From contig NC_064542.1 of NCBI RefSeq assembly GCF_023856365.1, positions 7,495,363 through 7,559,362 of the forward strand: a DNA stretch of 64,000 bases. Reading direction: 5' to 3'. How positions within the stretch are numbered: the stretch's first letter is position 1; each line of letters begins with the position of its first letter. Both the position numbers and the translations under genes were made by a program. The notes beneath the pieces were generated by a model. That model was not told the origin of the DNA. It made no database searches and saw only the letters and a program-made list of their open reading frames with translations. Source of the DNA: Brienomyrus brachyistius (Eukaryota; Chordata; Actinopteri; Osteoglossiformes; Mormyridae). This document shows, piece after piece, positions 1 through 13,700 of this stretch.

Positions 1-2142
1 ATTAAACCTTCTGCTAAATAAAGTAAATGCAGTACTTCTTACTATACACAGCCCAGAATTGCACACGATACAAAGTATTTGTAAAATATTATAATACAGG
101 AAATATATCAGTTCCTGCCTTAGGGTCTTTACTGTAGAGATGTAATGTGGAGTTTTTTTCAGCAGTAATCCATCACAGTGTGGTTTTGTTGTTCCATGAG
201 GCATTTATCACGTAAAGTGCACTAAGTCAGGCGATACCCTACTGGCACTTGAAGAACGTGAAGAACGTGGGCTGGTGGAGCTGCTGAAGCACGCTATTAA
301 TGTGTGAGGCTGGGGCCAGGGGAAGCAGGGACTCCTGGGTAGTGTTTTTCTCATTCAAATAACCCATCCATCCATCTTTCAGCTGCTTGTCCTGCTCAGG
401 GTCTCCTGTAATCCCCGTAACTGTGCATCTTCGTTAGCGACGATAGATGAGTAGTCAGATTGTGGGTGAGGGGTGCATTCCTTCGCCTGAGTGCTGGAAA
501 GACATTCCTGGCACCAACTTGTGAGTACTGCTGGGAGGCCGTGATCATTTATATCATCACACGTCATATATTGAGAAGCCTTCTGCGTCCCGAGGGCAAC
601 TCTATGCCGTGCTGAGTCAAAGCACACAGAACTGCTCTCCTCCTTGCGACAGTTAAAAGAGCCATTTCTCTGTCAGGTTATACGCCTCGCGCCGGGTGAC
701 TCCGAACCGGGATAAGCTAACGCGGTTTTGACATGTACAGACATAACAGGATACTAACAACACAACACCGACCAAACACACAGATAAGTAGAATTAAATA
801 ATACTGTCATGGAATCCAGCTGTTTATGAAGATTCCTTTACGGGGGGGGCATAAGTGGCACGACTGAAGAATCACTGCTGCAGAGGGAGGTGTCTGGTGG
901 GTCTAGGGGCCTGTTCACACGCCACGGCCTGTCGTCGGTGCTTGCTTCCGGAAGCATTCCCCCGGCATCTCAAATCGGTTGAGAATCTGCGGCATTTCTT
1001 GGCACGTTCTGCTGAATTACAGCACGTACCTGAATCCCGTTTGTCAGGAACCCCCGCTTTTGCTGTGGGGAGATGGGGGAGTGGCAGAGTTCTGTAGGTC
1101 AGAGTGAACTACAATCGCTGCCAAGACCCCCCCCCCCTCCCGCCGTGAACTGACATAGATTAATACTCTAGCTATTACATAACTGCTTTGTTTCACCTCC
1201 ACCCACGAGGTTGTTTTCTTCAGAGTGAAAAAATTATGTTTCTCTGAAAGTCTTCAACATCTTAAATCCGTAGATCTGTTGGTCGACATGAAAAGACATT
1301 CATGTTGCCAAACCCAGGCTGCATGTAAGCAATGCTGGCAAAATCAGCTTTAATCGGACTATGAAAGACTTCAGGACAGGACAGTGACTGTTGTCTTGGT
1401 GTTTTATGTGGGGTAACATCAATTCAAATCAGGCCAATGAGACAGACCATAAAGTCAGGCGTTTAGTTTGTTCTGGACGATTCTTCAGCTCAGCAGAAGA
1501 TGAGAGAGTTTGCAGGTGCCCCGGGAGAGACACAATCAGCCCTTAAATGGGGGCCACAGTGAACAGGAGGTGGCTCATTTCCATTGTAATAGGAGAGAGT
1601 GATGCTCAGAACCTGCCACTTGCCATTTTCATTTTCCCCTTTTTCAAGCTCCAAAGATGAAAATGGATGGTGGATTTCTCCTGGGACATGGGTGCAAACT
1701 ATGGGCTTTAATGAGGACGGCAGAGGGTGGGGCGCAGCCTGGTCTGTCTAAGGAGGGGCCACACATGCCCTAAAAAAGCTGCAGGAGACACACGGCTGAA
1801 GCACTGACTCAGAGTCCCTGTAACGTGCCGTTCCGTATGTGTCTGTGCTTCACACACTCTAATTTTCACCGTGCTAAAGGAGTCACAGGGGCTCACATGT
1901 GACACAGCGCAAACCAGGCTGGAATCTCACCCACGCTGCCTTATTATTCAAATTGTCTGTCTGTTACTATCCATAAAGGAAAAAAGCAGGACAAAAAATA
2001 ATCATGTGAGTTTAGTGCTGTCACTGCCACGGGCCAGATACTGCACCTGAACCCGGAGTTTGCTGATGCTTTCCTGCATGGCATCTTTTTGCACTTGATC
2101 AACACATTTGTTACACATACTGTAAGGACTATTTGTTCTTTT
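1..2142. other. Gene-free flank, no recognised feature
   Basis: I found no recognisable exon, RNA gene or repeat in this stretch. The open frames present are short (under 85 codons), lack similarity to families I know and have no splice-site context. Base composition is ordinary for fish intergenic DNA, with a few homopolymer runs (G run near 841, C run near 1128). Confidence 0.5.
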
Positions 2143-2888
2143 GGTAATACTTTACTTGATGGAACACAAATAATATAAAATTATACTATTACTTATGTAT
2201 TAATTAACCACAAACTAAGTCTTAGTTAGTTGGCGGAGTGGTGACCCTGAGGCTAGGGATTTGCGCCCGCGTTTGTAAGGTCAGTGGATCACATCCCGCG
2301 AATGCCAGCAGTGATACCTGCATTCACTTCATCCTGGGTATGACTTTAATCTACATCCAGCCCTGAAATCAGGTCCTCCAACTTACCAGGGAATTTGGGG
2401 GTTGGTGGCAGGATTGGCACTCCAGCTGCTGGAAGAAACTCATACTGGCCCATTTGGACTAGTGTGGTGCTGAGGTATCACCGCCCATACAGCTGTGCTC
2501 AGGCTCTCATCCCTGAGCTGGTTTGTCGTGTGGTGGGTGTGATAATGTGCTGTAATCAGCGTGCGACCCCCCCCCCCCCCTCCTCACCCACGTCTTAGTT
2601 ACGTACTGATTTCCTGTCCATAAATCATTAATGAATCACGATGCATCTTTTATCTCAAAGTTAATATATTTGTTACTATATCCAGTTCTGTAAACCTTTG
2701 TGAACTAATGAAGGAAGTACTGAAGGAACTAGTCATGAATAACTCAAGTAAAATATTGATCTCATATTTGATCATTAATCATTCATGACACATCTTTTTG
2801 TCAGTGTTTGTTCATGATTTGTTCATGATTTGTATTTCGGTAGTAACTGAGCTATCACTAAGTATTTGTGTCGCCTCGAGTGTTACTG
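2143..2888. mobile_element. Inverted-repeat (foldback/MITE-like) element, interrupted by a SINE
   Basis: The left end reads GGTAATACTTTACTTGATGG and continues into ACACAAATA. The right end, near 2850-2888, is its inverted counterpart (TATTTGTGTCGCCTCGAGTG then TTAC). Two more copies of the family lie at about 53429-53775 and 62163-62390, with the same terminal motif and internal motifs such as AAATCATGAACAAATAT. The middle of this copy is split by the SINE at 2229-2591, so about 380 bp belong to the element itself. There is no coding capacity. It is a non-autonomous DNA element; the superfamily is not assigned. Confidence 0.6.
2229..2591 (+). mobile_element. Candidate tRNA-derived SINE with 10-bp target-site duplication
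   Basis: This 363-bp insertion is flanked on both sides by the direct repeat GTCTTAGTTA (2219-2228 and 2592-2601), the signature of target-primed retrotransposition. The first 70 bases resemble a degenerate tRNA promoter: box A-like TGGCGGAGTGG near 2231 and box B-like sequence near 2283. The body is unrelated to the other SINEs in the window and ends in a C-rich run. It sits inside an older inverted-repeat element, so it is the younger insertion. The family name is unknown to me. Confidence 0.55.
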
Positions 2889-4798
2889 TTCTTCTTTAAT
2901 TTTGTAGCAGTAATCATACATCTGTTGTTTTGCATATGTGTGTGCATGTGTTTACTGGAGACTGTGCTGCTGTAAGGGTAACTGTGGATAATATAAACAG
3001 TGACACACGCAGAATGACACCAGTGGTGTTAACTGTTCTGAATGACACACTGTGACATCGTCAGAAGAACATCATGCTGACAGTGGGCAACCCCATCCTC
3101 ACCTCCAGTGTCCTTTCTCTCAAAACAAAGAACATGGCCATTGATTTCACAGGGTTTGGTGTATGGTTAGGTTAGGCTAGGTTATGTGTGAGAATGACAA
3201 TGACTGTTTTTTTGCGAGTATAGACAGAAACATATAACCTGACGGTATGTCGAAGAGCTCGTGGAGACCCACTTCGTCCCGTTTAAAGGTTCTTTACAAT
3301 GACATGTAGCTTTCTGCATTCAGGAGTCAGACGCCCGCAAACTGGGCAATTTATAGAGTTTATGCTGCGTATTTGCAGAGCAGATGTGCCTCCAGTGGCT
3401 TCACTGTCTGCCGGATTCTTCGGAAGTCAAGAGCAGGAGCTTCTCATGCTTTTTTATAAAACATCTGCATCAGATTTATGTTCAAAGTCAGAGGTACAGA
3501 ACAATTTTCAAAAGCAAAACAGCATTTCATGAACTTTAATGAATCAACATTAACTTTCTACATTAGACATCAATATATAACAATAATAGGAACTTAACGC
3601 AAACATTTGCTGATTATTTTGACTGTCTGTCATGGGGGGGAGGGTGGTGGTTATGAGGAGTTATGTATGTATATGAGTTTGGTGGTTCCACTTCAAGCCA
3701 CGTTAAGCATTTTCACATTAACCATATTGATTCATGTGCCGCATTACCAACTGGGTCCAGATTAATTTAAGATTTGGTTCACATTTCCTTTGGATTTTGA
3801 GAACCCCCGACATAGAGTTGCCAAATATTTCAATCTCTGGGTTTAAACAGCAAAAAGCGTTCAGCAAGGCCGACTCTGTAATCTTCAGGAAGTGTCTTTG
3901 TCAGCCAGTGTTGAGGGCCAAAGGATTGCAGCGATCCATGCAGGCGTCTCTCAGCATCAGCCCTTAAGGGCCTGGGGGGGTGTCACCCTGAAGGAGGTCG
4001 CATCTATGACTCAGGAAAAGTGAAATGATATTTCTTGCATTTCGTTCATGGTTTTCTGATAAAACAGGAATAATATGGAATTAAAACAAAACAGCAATCT
4101 GAATTTGGGCAATAATCATTCATGTTTGTTTGTATGCTGTGTGTATGTCTGTCCGCGACTGCATCCGTGTCTGTCTGTGCATGTCTGCGCAAATGCATAT
4201 CTGCACTCACCTTGGAAATATGGTGGAACGGCAGGTGGAAGACCACATTTATCCACGTGCAGGTCTGTGCCCACAGGGAACTGGGCAATCTCACTGCAGA
4301 GGCTCAAAGGGGATGAATGTAAGGGATTGATGCACCCCCATGTTTATAAAGCACCATCCTTGCTGCTCTGGTGTATCTGTCCTGCATCTCTGGGTCCTTC
4401 TGTTCAGACCATGTTTCCCTAAAGAAATTCCACATCTGCCTTTAGCATCATCTTAAATGGTGATGTACAAAATCCTGACGCATTTCTGCATTCGTAACCT
4501 GTACAACAATTTGTGCCTCACTGCTCCTTATGCCCCAAAAACAAAACCCATCAGTCATGCTTATTTAATGCCTATCGGCATCTACCAGAACATTATGAAA
4601 GTTATTTAAGTCTGATGCCATTCAGCAGTTGTATAAATCCATTTTCTCCTTTTCCTTTTGCTATTGGAGGTACTACAAAATATGAAAACAATTTTGTGTG
4701 GAGAATTCCCTGAAGCTTCTGCCTCACCATAGGCACTCTACAGGGCTTCTATTAACCTATAAATGCAATGCTGCCCCTTGTCCAATTCATTGTGTTAG
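2889..4798. other. Gene-free stretch before the satellite
   Basis: I see no gene here. Short open frames on both strands around 4046-4422 overlap each other and look like chance. A G-run sits near 3634. The satellite begins abruptly at about 4799, after unique sequence without a visible transition zone. Confidence 0.45.
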
Positions 4799-7700
4799 GC
4801 CGGCCCTTCTTACTATGGCCCTTCTTATTATGGCCCCTTCTTACTATGGCCCTTCTTACTATGGCCCTTCTTACTATGGCCCTTCTTATTATGGCCCCTT
4901 CTTACTATGGCCCTTCTTATTATGGCCCTTTTTATTATGGCCCCTTCTTACCATGGCCCATCTTATTATGGCCCTTCTTACCATGGCCCTTCTTATTATG
5001 GCCCCTTCTTACTATGGCCCTTCTTACTATGGCCCTTCTTATTATGGCCCTTCTTACCATGGCCCTTCTTATTATGGCCCCTTCTTACTATGGCCCTTCT
5101 TATTATGGCCCTTCTTACTATGGCCCTTCTTATTATGGCCCTTCTTACTATGGCCCTTCTTACTATGGCCCTTCTTATTATGGCCCTTCTTACCATGGCC
5201 CTTCTTATTATGGCCCCTTCTTACTATGGCCCTTCTTATTATGGCCCTTCTTACTATGGCCCTTCTTATTATGGCCCTTCTTACTATGGCCCTTCTTATT
5301 ATGGCCCTTCTTACTATGGCCCTTCTTATTATGGCCCTTCTTATTATAGCCCTTCTTGCTATGGCCCTTCTTACTATGGCCCTTCTTATTATGGCCCTTC
5401 TTACTATGGCCCTTCTTATTATGGCCCTTCTTATTATAGCCCTTCTTGCTATGGCCCTTCTTACTATGGCCCTTCTTACTATGGCCCTTCTTACTATGGC
5501 CCTTCTTATTATGGCCCCTTCTTACTATGGCCCTTCTTACTATGGCCCTTCTTATTATGGCCCTTCTTATTATGGCCCTTCTTACTATGGCCCTTCTTAT
5601 TATGGCCCTTCTTACTATGGCCCTTCTTACTATGGCCCTTCTTATTATGGCCCTTCTTACTATGGCCCATCTTATTATGGCCCTTCTTACCATGGCCCTT
5701 CTTATTATGGGCCCTTCTTACTATGGCCCTTCTTACTATGGCCCTTCTTACCATGGCCCATCTTATTATGGCCCTTCTTATTATGGCCCTTCTTACTATG
5801 GCCCATCTTATTATGGCCCTTCTTACTATGGCCTTTCTTATTATGGCCCTTCTTACTATGGCCCTTCTTACTATGGCCCTTCTTACTATGGCCCATCTTA
5901 TTATGGCCCTTCTTATTATGGCCCTTCTTACTATGGCCCATCTTATTATGGCCCTTCTTACTATGGCCTTTCTTATTATGGCCCTTCTTACTATGGCCCT
6001 TCTTACCATGGCCCATCTTATTATGGCCCTTCTTATTATGGCCCTTCTTACTATGGCCCATCTTATTATGGCCCTTCTTACTATGGCCCTTCTTATTATG
6101 GCCCTTCTTACTGTGGCCCTTCTTACTATAGCCCTTCTTATTATGGCCCTTCTTACCATGGCCCTTCTTACTATGGCCCTTCTTACTATGGCCCTTCTTA
6201 TTATGGCCCTTCTTACCATGGCCCTTCTTATTATGGCCCCTTCTTACTATGGCCCTTCTTACTATGGCCCTTCTTATTATGGCCCTTCTTATTATGGCCC
6301 TTCTTACTATGGCCCTTCTTATTATGGCCCTTCTTACTATGGCCCTTCTTATTATGGCCCTTCTTACTATGGTCCATCTTATTATGGCCCTTCTTACCAT
6401 GGCCCTTCTTATTATGGCCCCTTCTTACTATGGCCCTTCTTATTATGGCCCTTCTTACTATGGTCCATCTTATTATGGCCCTTCTTACCATGGCCCTTCT
6501 TATTATGGCCCCTTCTTACTATGGCCCTTCTTATTATGGCCCTTCTTATTATGGCCCCTTCTTACTATGGCCCTTCTTATTATGGCCCTTCTTACTATGG
6601 CCCTTCTTACCATGGCCCTTCTTATTATGGCCCCTTCTTACTATGGCCCTTCTTATTATGGCCCTTCTTGCTATGGCCCTTCTTATTATGGCCCTTCTTA
6701 CCATGGCCCTTCTTATTATAGCCCTTCTTGCTATGGCCCTTCTTACTATGGCCCTTCTTATTATGGCCCTTCTTACTATGGCCCTTCTTATTATGGCCCT
6801 TCTTACTATGGCCCTTCTTATTATGGCCCCTTCTTACTATGGCCCTTCTTATTATGGCCCTTCTTACTATGGCCCTTCTTATTATGGCCCATCTTATTAT
6901 GGCCCTTCTTACCATGGCCCTTCTTATTATGGGCCCTTCTTACTATGGCCCTTCTTATTATGGCCCTTCTTATTATGGGCCCTTCTTACTATGGCCCTTC
7001 TTATTATGGCCCTTCTTACTATGGCCCTTCTTACTATGGCCCTTCTTACCATGGCCCATCTTATTATGGCCCTTCTTACTATGGCCCTTCTTATTATAGC
7101 CCTTCTTGCTATGGCCCTTCTTACTATGGCCCTTCTTATTATGGCCCCTTCTTACTATGGCCCTTCTTATTATGGCCCTTCTTACTATGGCCCTTCTTAT
7201 TATGGCCCTTCTTATTATGGGCCCTTCTTACTATGGCCCTTCTTATTATGGCCCTTCTTACTATGGCCCTTCTTACTATGGCCCTTCTTACCATGGCCCA
7301 TCTTATTATGGCCCCTTCTTACTATGGCCCATCTTATTATGGCCCTTCTTACCATGGCCCTTCTTATTATGGGCCCTTCTTACTATGGCCCTTCTTACTA
7401 TGGCCCTTCTTACTATGGCCCTTCTTACTATGGCCCTTCTTACCATGGCCCATCTTATTATGGCCCTTCTTATTATGGCCCTTCTTACTATGGCCCATCT
7501 TATTATGGCCCTTCTTACTATGGCCTTTCTTATTATGGCCCTTCTTACTATGGCCCTTCTTACTATGGCCCTTCTTACTATGGCCCATCTTATTATGGCC
7601 CTTCTTATTATGGCCCTTCTTACTATGGCCCATCTTATTATGGCCCTTCTTACTATGGCCTTTCTTATTATGGCCCTTCTTACTATGGCCCTTCTTACCA

Positions 7701-10700
7701 TGGCCCATCTTATTATGGCCCTTCTTATTATGGCCCTTCTTACTATGGCCCATCTTATTATGGCCCTTCTTACTATGGCCCTTCTTATTATGGCCCTTCT
7801 TACTGTGGCCCTTCTTACTATAGCCCTTCTTATTATGGCCCTTCTTACTATGGCCCTTCTTACTATAGCCCTTCTTACCATGGCCCTTCTTATTATGGCC
7901 CCTTCTTACTATGGCCCTTCTTACTATGGCCCTTCTTATTATGGCCCCTTCTTACTATGGCCCTTCTTACTATGGCCCTTCTTATTATGGCCCTTTTTAC
8001 TATGGCTCTTCTTACTATGGCCCTTCTTATTATGGCCCTTCTTATTATGGCCCCTTCTTACTATGGCCCTTCTTATTATGGCCCCTTCTTACTATGGCCC
8101 TTCTTACTATGGCCCTTCTTATTATGGCCCTTCTTATTATGGCCCCTTCTTACTATGGCCCTTCTTACTATGGCCCTTCTTACTATAGCCCTTCTTACCA
8201 TGGCCCTTCTTATTATGGCCCCTTCTTACTATGGCCCTTCTTACTATGGCCCTTCTTATTATGGCCCCTTCTTACTATGGCCCTTCTTACTATGGCCCTT
8301 CTTATTATGGCCCTTCTTATTATGGCCCCTTCTTATTATGGCCCTTCTTACTATGGCCCTTCTTATTATGGCCCCTTCTTACTATGGCCCTTCTTATTAT
8401 GGCCCTTCTTATTATGGCCCTTCTTATTATGGCCCTTCTTGCTATGGCCCTTCTTATTATGGCCCCTTCTTACTATGGCCCTTCTTATTATGGCCCTTCT
8501 TATTATGGCCCTTCTTGCTATGGCCCTTCTTATTATGGCCCCTTCTTACTATGGTCCATCTTATTATGGCCCCTTCTTACTATGGCCCTTCTTACTATGG
8601 CCCTTCTTATTATGGCCCTTTTTACTATGGCTCTTCTTACTATGGCCCTTCTTATTATGGCCCTTCTTATTATGGCCCCTTCTTACTATGGCCCTTCTTA
8701 TTATGGCCCTTCTTATTATGGCCCCTTCTTATTATGGCCCTTCTTACTATGGCCCTTCTTATTATGGCCCCTTCTTACTATGGCCCTTCTTATTATGGCC
8801 CTTCTTATTATGGCCCTTCTTATTATGGCCCTTCTTGCTATGGCCCTTCTTATTATGGCCCCTTCTTACTATGGCCCTTCTTATTATGGCCCTTCTTATT
8901 ATGGCCCCTTCTTACTATGGCCCTTCTTATTATGGCCCCTTCTTACTATGGCCCTTCTTATTATGGCCCCTTCTTACTATGGCCCTTCTTATTATGGCCC
9001 TTCTTACTATGGCCCTTCTTACCATGGCCCATCTTATTATGGCCCTTCTTACTATGGCCCTTCTTATTATGGCCCTTCTTACTATGGCCCTTCTTACCAT
9101 GGCCCATCTTATTATGGCCCTTCTTACTATGGCCCTTCTTATTATGGCCCTTCTTATTATGGCCCTTCTTGCTATGGCCCATCTTATTATGGCCCTTCTT
9201 ACTATGGCCCTTCTTATTATGGCCCTTCTTACTATGGCCCTTCTTATTATGGCCCCTTCTTACTATGGCCCTTCTTATTATGGCCCTTCTTACTATGGTC
9301 CATCTTATTATGGCCCTTCTTACCATGGCCCTTCTTATTATGGCCCCTTCTTACTATGGCCCTTCTTATTATGGCCCTTCTTATTATGGCCCCTTCTTAC
9401 TATGGCCCTTCTTATTATGGCCCTTCTTACTATGGCCCTTCTTACCATGGCCCTTCTTATTATGGCCCCTTCTTACTATGGCCCTTCTTATTATGGCCCT
9501 TCTTGCTATGGCCCTTCTTATTATGGCCCTTCTTACCATGGCCCTTCTTATTATAGCCCTTCTTGCTATGGCCCTTCTTACTATGGCCCTTCTTATTATG
9601 GCCCTTCTTACTATGGCCCTTCTTATTATGGCCCTTCTTACTATGGCCCTTCTTATTATGGCCCCTTCTTACTATGGCCCTTCTTATTATGGCCCTTCTT
9701 ACTATGGCCCTTCTTATTATGGCCCATCTTATTATGGCCCTTCTTACCATGGCCCTTCTTATTATGGGCCCTTCTTACTATGGCCCTTCTTATTATGGCC
9801 CTTCTTATTATGGGCCCTTCTTACTATGGCCCTTCTTATTATGGCCCTTCTTACTATGGCCCTTCTTACTATGGCCCTTCTTACCATGGCCCATCTTATT
9901 ATGGCCCTTCTTACTATGGCCCTTCTTATTATAGCCCTTCTTGCTATGGCCCTTCTTACTATGGCCCTTCTTATTATGGCCCCTTCTTACTATGGCCCTT
10001 CTTATTATGGCCCTTCTTACTATGGCCCTTCTTATTATGGCCCTTCTTATTATGGGCCCTTCTTACTATGGCCCTTCTTATTATGGCCCTTCTTACTATG
10101 GCCCTTCTTACTATGGCCCTTCTTACCATGGCCCATCTTATTATGGCCCCTTCTTACTATGGCCCATCTTATTATGGCCCTTCTTACCATGGCCCTTCTT
10201 ATTATGGGCCCTTCTTACTATGGCCCTTCTTACTATGGCCCTTCTTACTATGGCCCTTCTTACTATGGCCCTTCTTACCATGGCCCATCTTATTATGGCC
10301 CTTCTTATTATGGCCCTTCTTACTATGGCCCATCTTATTATGGCCCTTCTTACTATGGCCTTTCTTATTATGGCCCTTCTTACTATGGCCCTTCTTACTA
10401 TGGCCCTTCTTACTATGGCCCATCTTATTATGGCCCTTCTTATTATGGCCCTTCTTACTATGGCCCATCTTATTATGGCCCTTCTTACTATGGCCTTTCT
10501 TATTATGGCCCTTCTTACTATGGCCCTTCTTACCATGGCCCATCTTATTATGGCCCTTCTTATTATGGCCCTTCTTACTATGGCCCATCTTATTATGGCC
10601 CTTCTTACTATGGCCCTTCTTATTATGGCCCTTCTTACTGTGGCCCTTCTTACTATAGCCCTTCTTATTATGGCCCTTCTTACTATGGCCCTTCTTACTA

Positions 10701-13700
10701 TAGCCCTTCTTACCATGGCCCTTCTTATTATGGCCCCTTCTTACTATGGCCCTTCTTACTATGGCCCTTCTTATTATGGCCCCTTCTTACTATGGCCCTT
10801 CTTACTATGGCCCTTCTTATTATGGCCCTTTTTACTATGGCTCTTCTTACTATGGCCCTTCTTATTATGGCCCTTCTTATTATGGCCCCTTCTTACTATG
10901 GCCCTTCTTATTATGGCCCCTTCTTACTATGGCCCTTCTTACTATGGCCCTTCTTATTATGGCCCTTCTTATTATGGCCCCTTCTTACTATGGCCCTTCT
11001 TACTATGGCCCTTCTTACTATAGCCCTTCTTACCATGGCCCTTCTTATTATGGCCCCTTCTTACTATGGCCCTTCTTACTATGGCCCTTCTTATTATGGC
11101 CCCTTCTTACTATGGCCCTTCTTACTATGGCCCTTCTTATTATGGCCCTTCTTATTATGGCCCCTTCTTATTATGGCCCTTCTTACTATGGCCCTTCTTA
11201 TTATGGCCCCTTCTTACTATGGCCCTTCTTATTATGGCCCTTCTTATTATGGCCCTTCTTATTATGGCCCTTCTTGCTATGGCCCTTCTTATTATGGCCC
11301 CTTCTTACTATGGCCCTTCTTATTATGGCCCTTCTTATTATGGCCCTTCTTGCTATGGCCCTTCTTATTATGGCCCCTTCTTACTATGGTCCATCTTATT
11401 ATGGCCCCTTCTTACTATGGCCCTTCTTACTATGGCCCTTCTTATTATGGCCCTTTTTACTATGGCTCTTCTTACTATGGCCCTTCTTATTATGGCCCTT
11501 CTTATTATGGCCCCTTCTTACTATGGCCCTTCTTATTATGGCCCTTCTTATTATGGCCCCTTCTTATTATGGCCCTTCTTACTATGGCCCTTCTTATTAT
11601 GGCCCCTTCTTACTATGGCCCTTCTTATTATGGCCCTTCTTATTATGGCCCTTCTTATTATGGCCCTTCTTGCTATGGCCCTTCTTATTATGGCCCCTTC
11701 TTACTATGGCCCTTCTTATTATGGCCCTTCTTATTATGGCCCCTTCTTACTATGGCCCTTCTTATTATGGCCCCTTCTTACTATGGCCCTTCTTATTATG
11801 GCCCCTTCTTACTATGGCCCTTCTTATTATGGCCCTTCTTACTATGGCCCTTCTTACCATGGCCCATCTTATTATGGCCCTTCTTACTATGGCCCTTCTT
11901 ATTATGGCCCTTCTTACTATGGCCCTTCTTACCATGGCCCATCTTATTATGGCCCTTCTTACTATGGCCCTTCTTATTATGGCCCTTCTTATTATGGCCC
12001 TTCTTGCTATGGCCCATCTTATTATGGCCCTTCTTACTATGGCCCTTCTTATTATGGCCCTTCTTACTATGGCCCTTCTTATTATGGCCCTTCTTATTAT
12101 GGCCCTTCTTGCTATGGCCCTTCTTATTATGGCCCCTTCTTACTATGGCCCTTCTTATTATGGCCCTTTTTACTATGGCTCTTCTTACTATGGCCCTTCT
12201 TATTATGGCCCTTCTTACTATGGCCCTTCTTATTATGGCCCTTCTTACTATGGCCCTTCTTACTATGGCCCTTCTTATTATGGCCCTTCTTACCATGGCC
12301 CTTCTTACTATGGTCCATCTTATTATGGCCCCTTCTTACTATGGCCCTTCTTATTATGGCCCCTTCTTACTATGGTCCATCTTATTATGGCCCCTTCTTA
12401 CTATGGCCCTTCTTATTATGGCCCCTTCTTACTATGGCCCTTCTTATTATGGCCCCTTCTTACTATGGCCCTTCTTATTATGGCCCCTTCTTACTATGGC
12501 CCTTCTTATTATGGCCCCTTCTTACTATGGCCCTTCTTACTATGGCCCTTCTTATTATGGCCCTTCTTACTATGGCCCTTCTTACCATGGCCCTTCTTAC
12601 TATGGCCCTTCTTATTATGGCCCCTTCTTACTATGGCCCTTCTTATTATGGCCCCTTCTTACTATGGCCCTTCTTATTATGGCCCTTCTTACTATGGCCC
12701 TTCTTACCATGGCCCTTCTTACTATGGTCCATCTTATTATGGCCCCTTCTTACTATGGCCCTTCTTATTATGGCCCCTTCTTACTATGGCCCTTCTTATT
12801 ATGGCCCCTTCTTACTATGGTCCATCTTATTATGGCCCTTCTTACTATGGCCCTTCTTATTATGGCCCCTTCTTACTATGGCCCTTCTTATTATGGCCCC
12901 TTCTTACTATGGCCCTTCTTATTATGGCCCTTCTTACTATGGCCCATCTTATTATGGCCCTTCTTACTATGGCCCTTCTTATTATGGCCCTTCTTATTAT
13001 GGCCCTTCTTATTATGGCCCTTCTTGCTATGGCCCATCTTATTATGGCCCTTCTTACTATGGCCCTTCTTATTATGGCCCCTTCTTACTATGGCCCTTCT
13101 TATTATGGCCCCTTCTTACTATGGTCCATCTTATTATGGCCCCTTCTTACTATGGTCCATCTTATTATGGCCCCTTCTTACTATGGCCCTTCTTATTATG
13201 GCCCCTTCTTACTATGGCCCTTCTTATTATGGCCCCTTCTTACTATGGTCCATCTTATTATGGCCCCTTCTTACTATGGTCCATCTTATTATGGCCCCTT
13301 CTTACTATGGCCCTTCTTATTATGGCCCCTTCTTACTATGGCCCTTCTTATTATGGCCCCTTCTTACTATGGCCCTTCTTATTATGGCCCCTTCTTACTA
13401 TGGCCCTTCTTATTATGGCCCCTTCTTACTATGGCCCTTCTTACTATGGCCCTTCTTATTATGGCCCTTTTTACTATGGCTCTTCTTACTATGGCCCTTC
13501 TTATTATGGCCCTTCTTATTATGGCCCTTCTTACCATGGCCCATCTTATTATGGCCCTTCTTATTATGGCCCTTCTTACTATGGCCCTTCTTATTATGGC
13601 CCTTCTTACTATGGCCCTTCTTACTATGGCCCTTCTTATTATGGCCCCTTCTTACTATGGCCCTTCTTATTATGGCCCCTTCTTACTATGGCCCTTCTTA

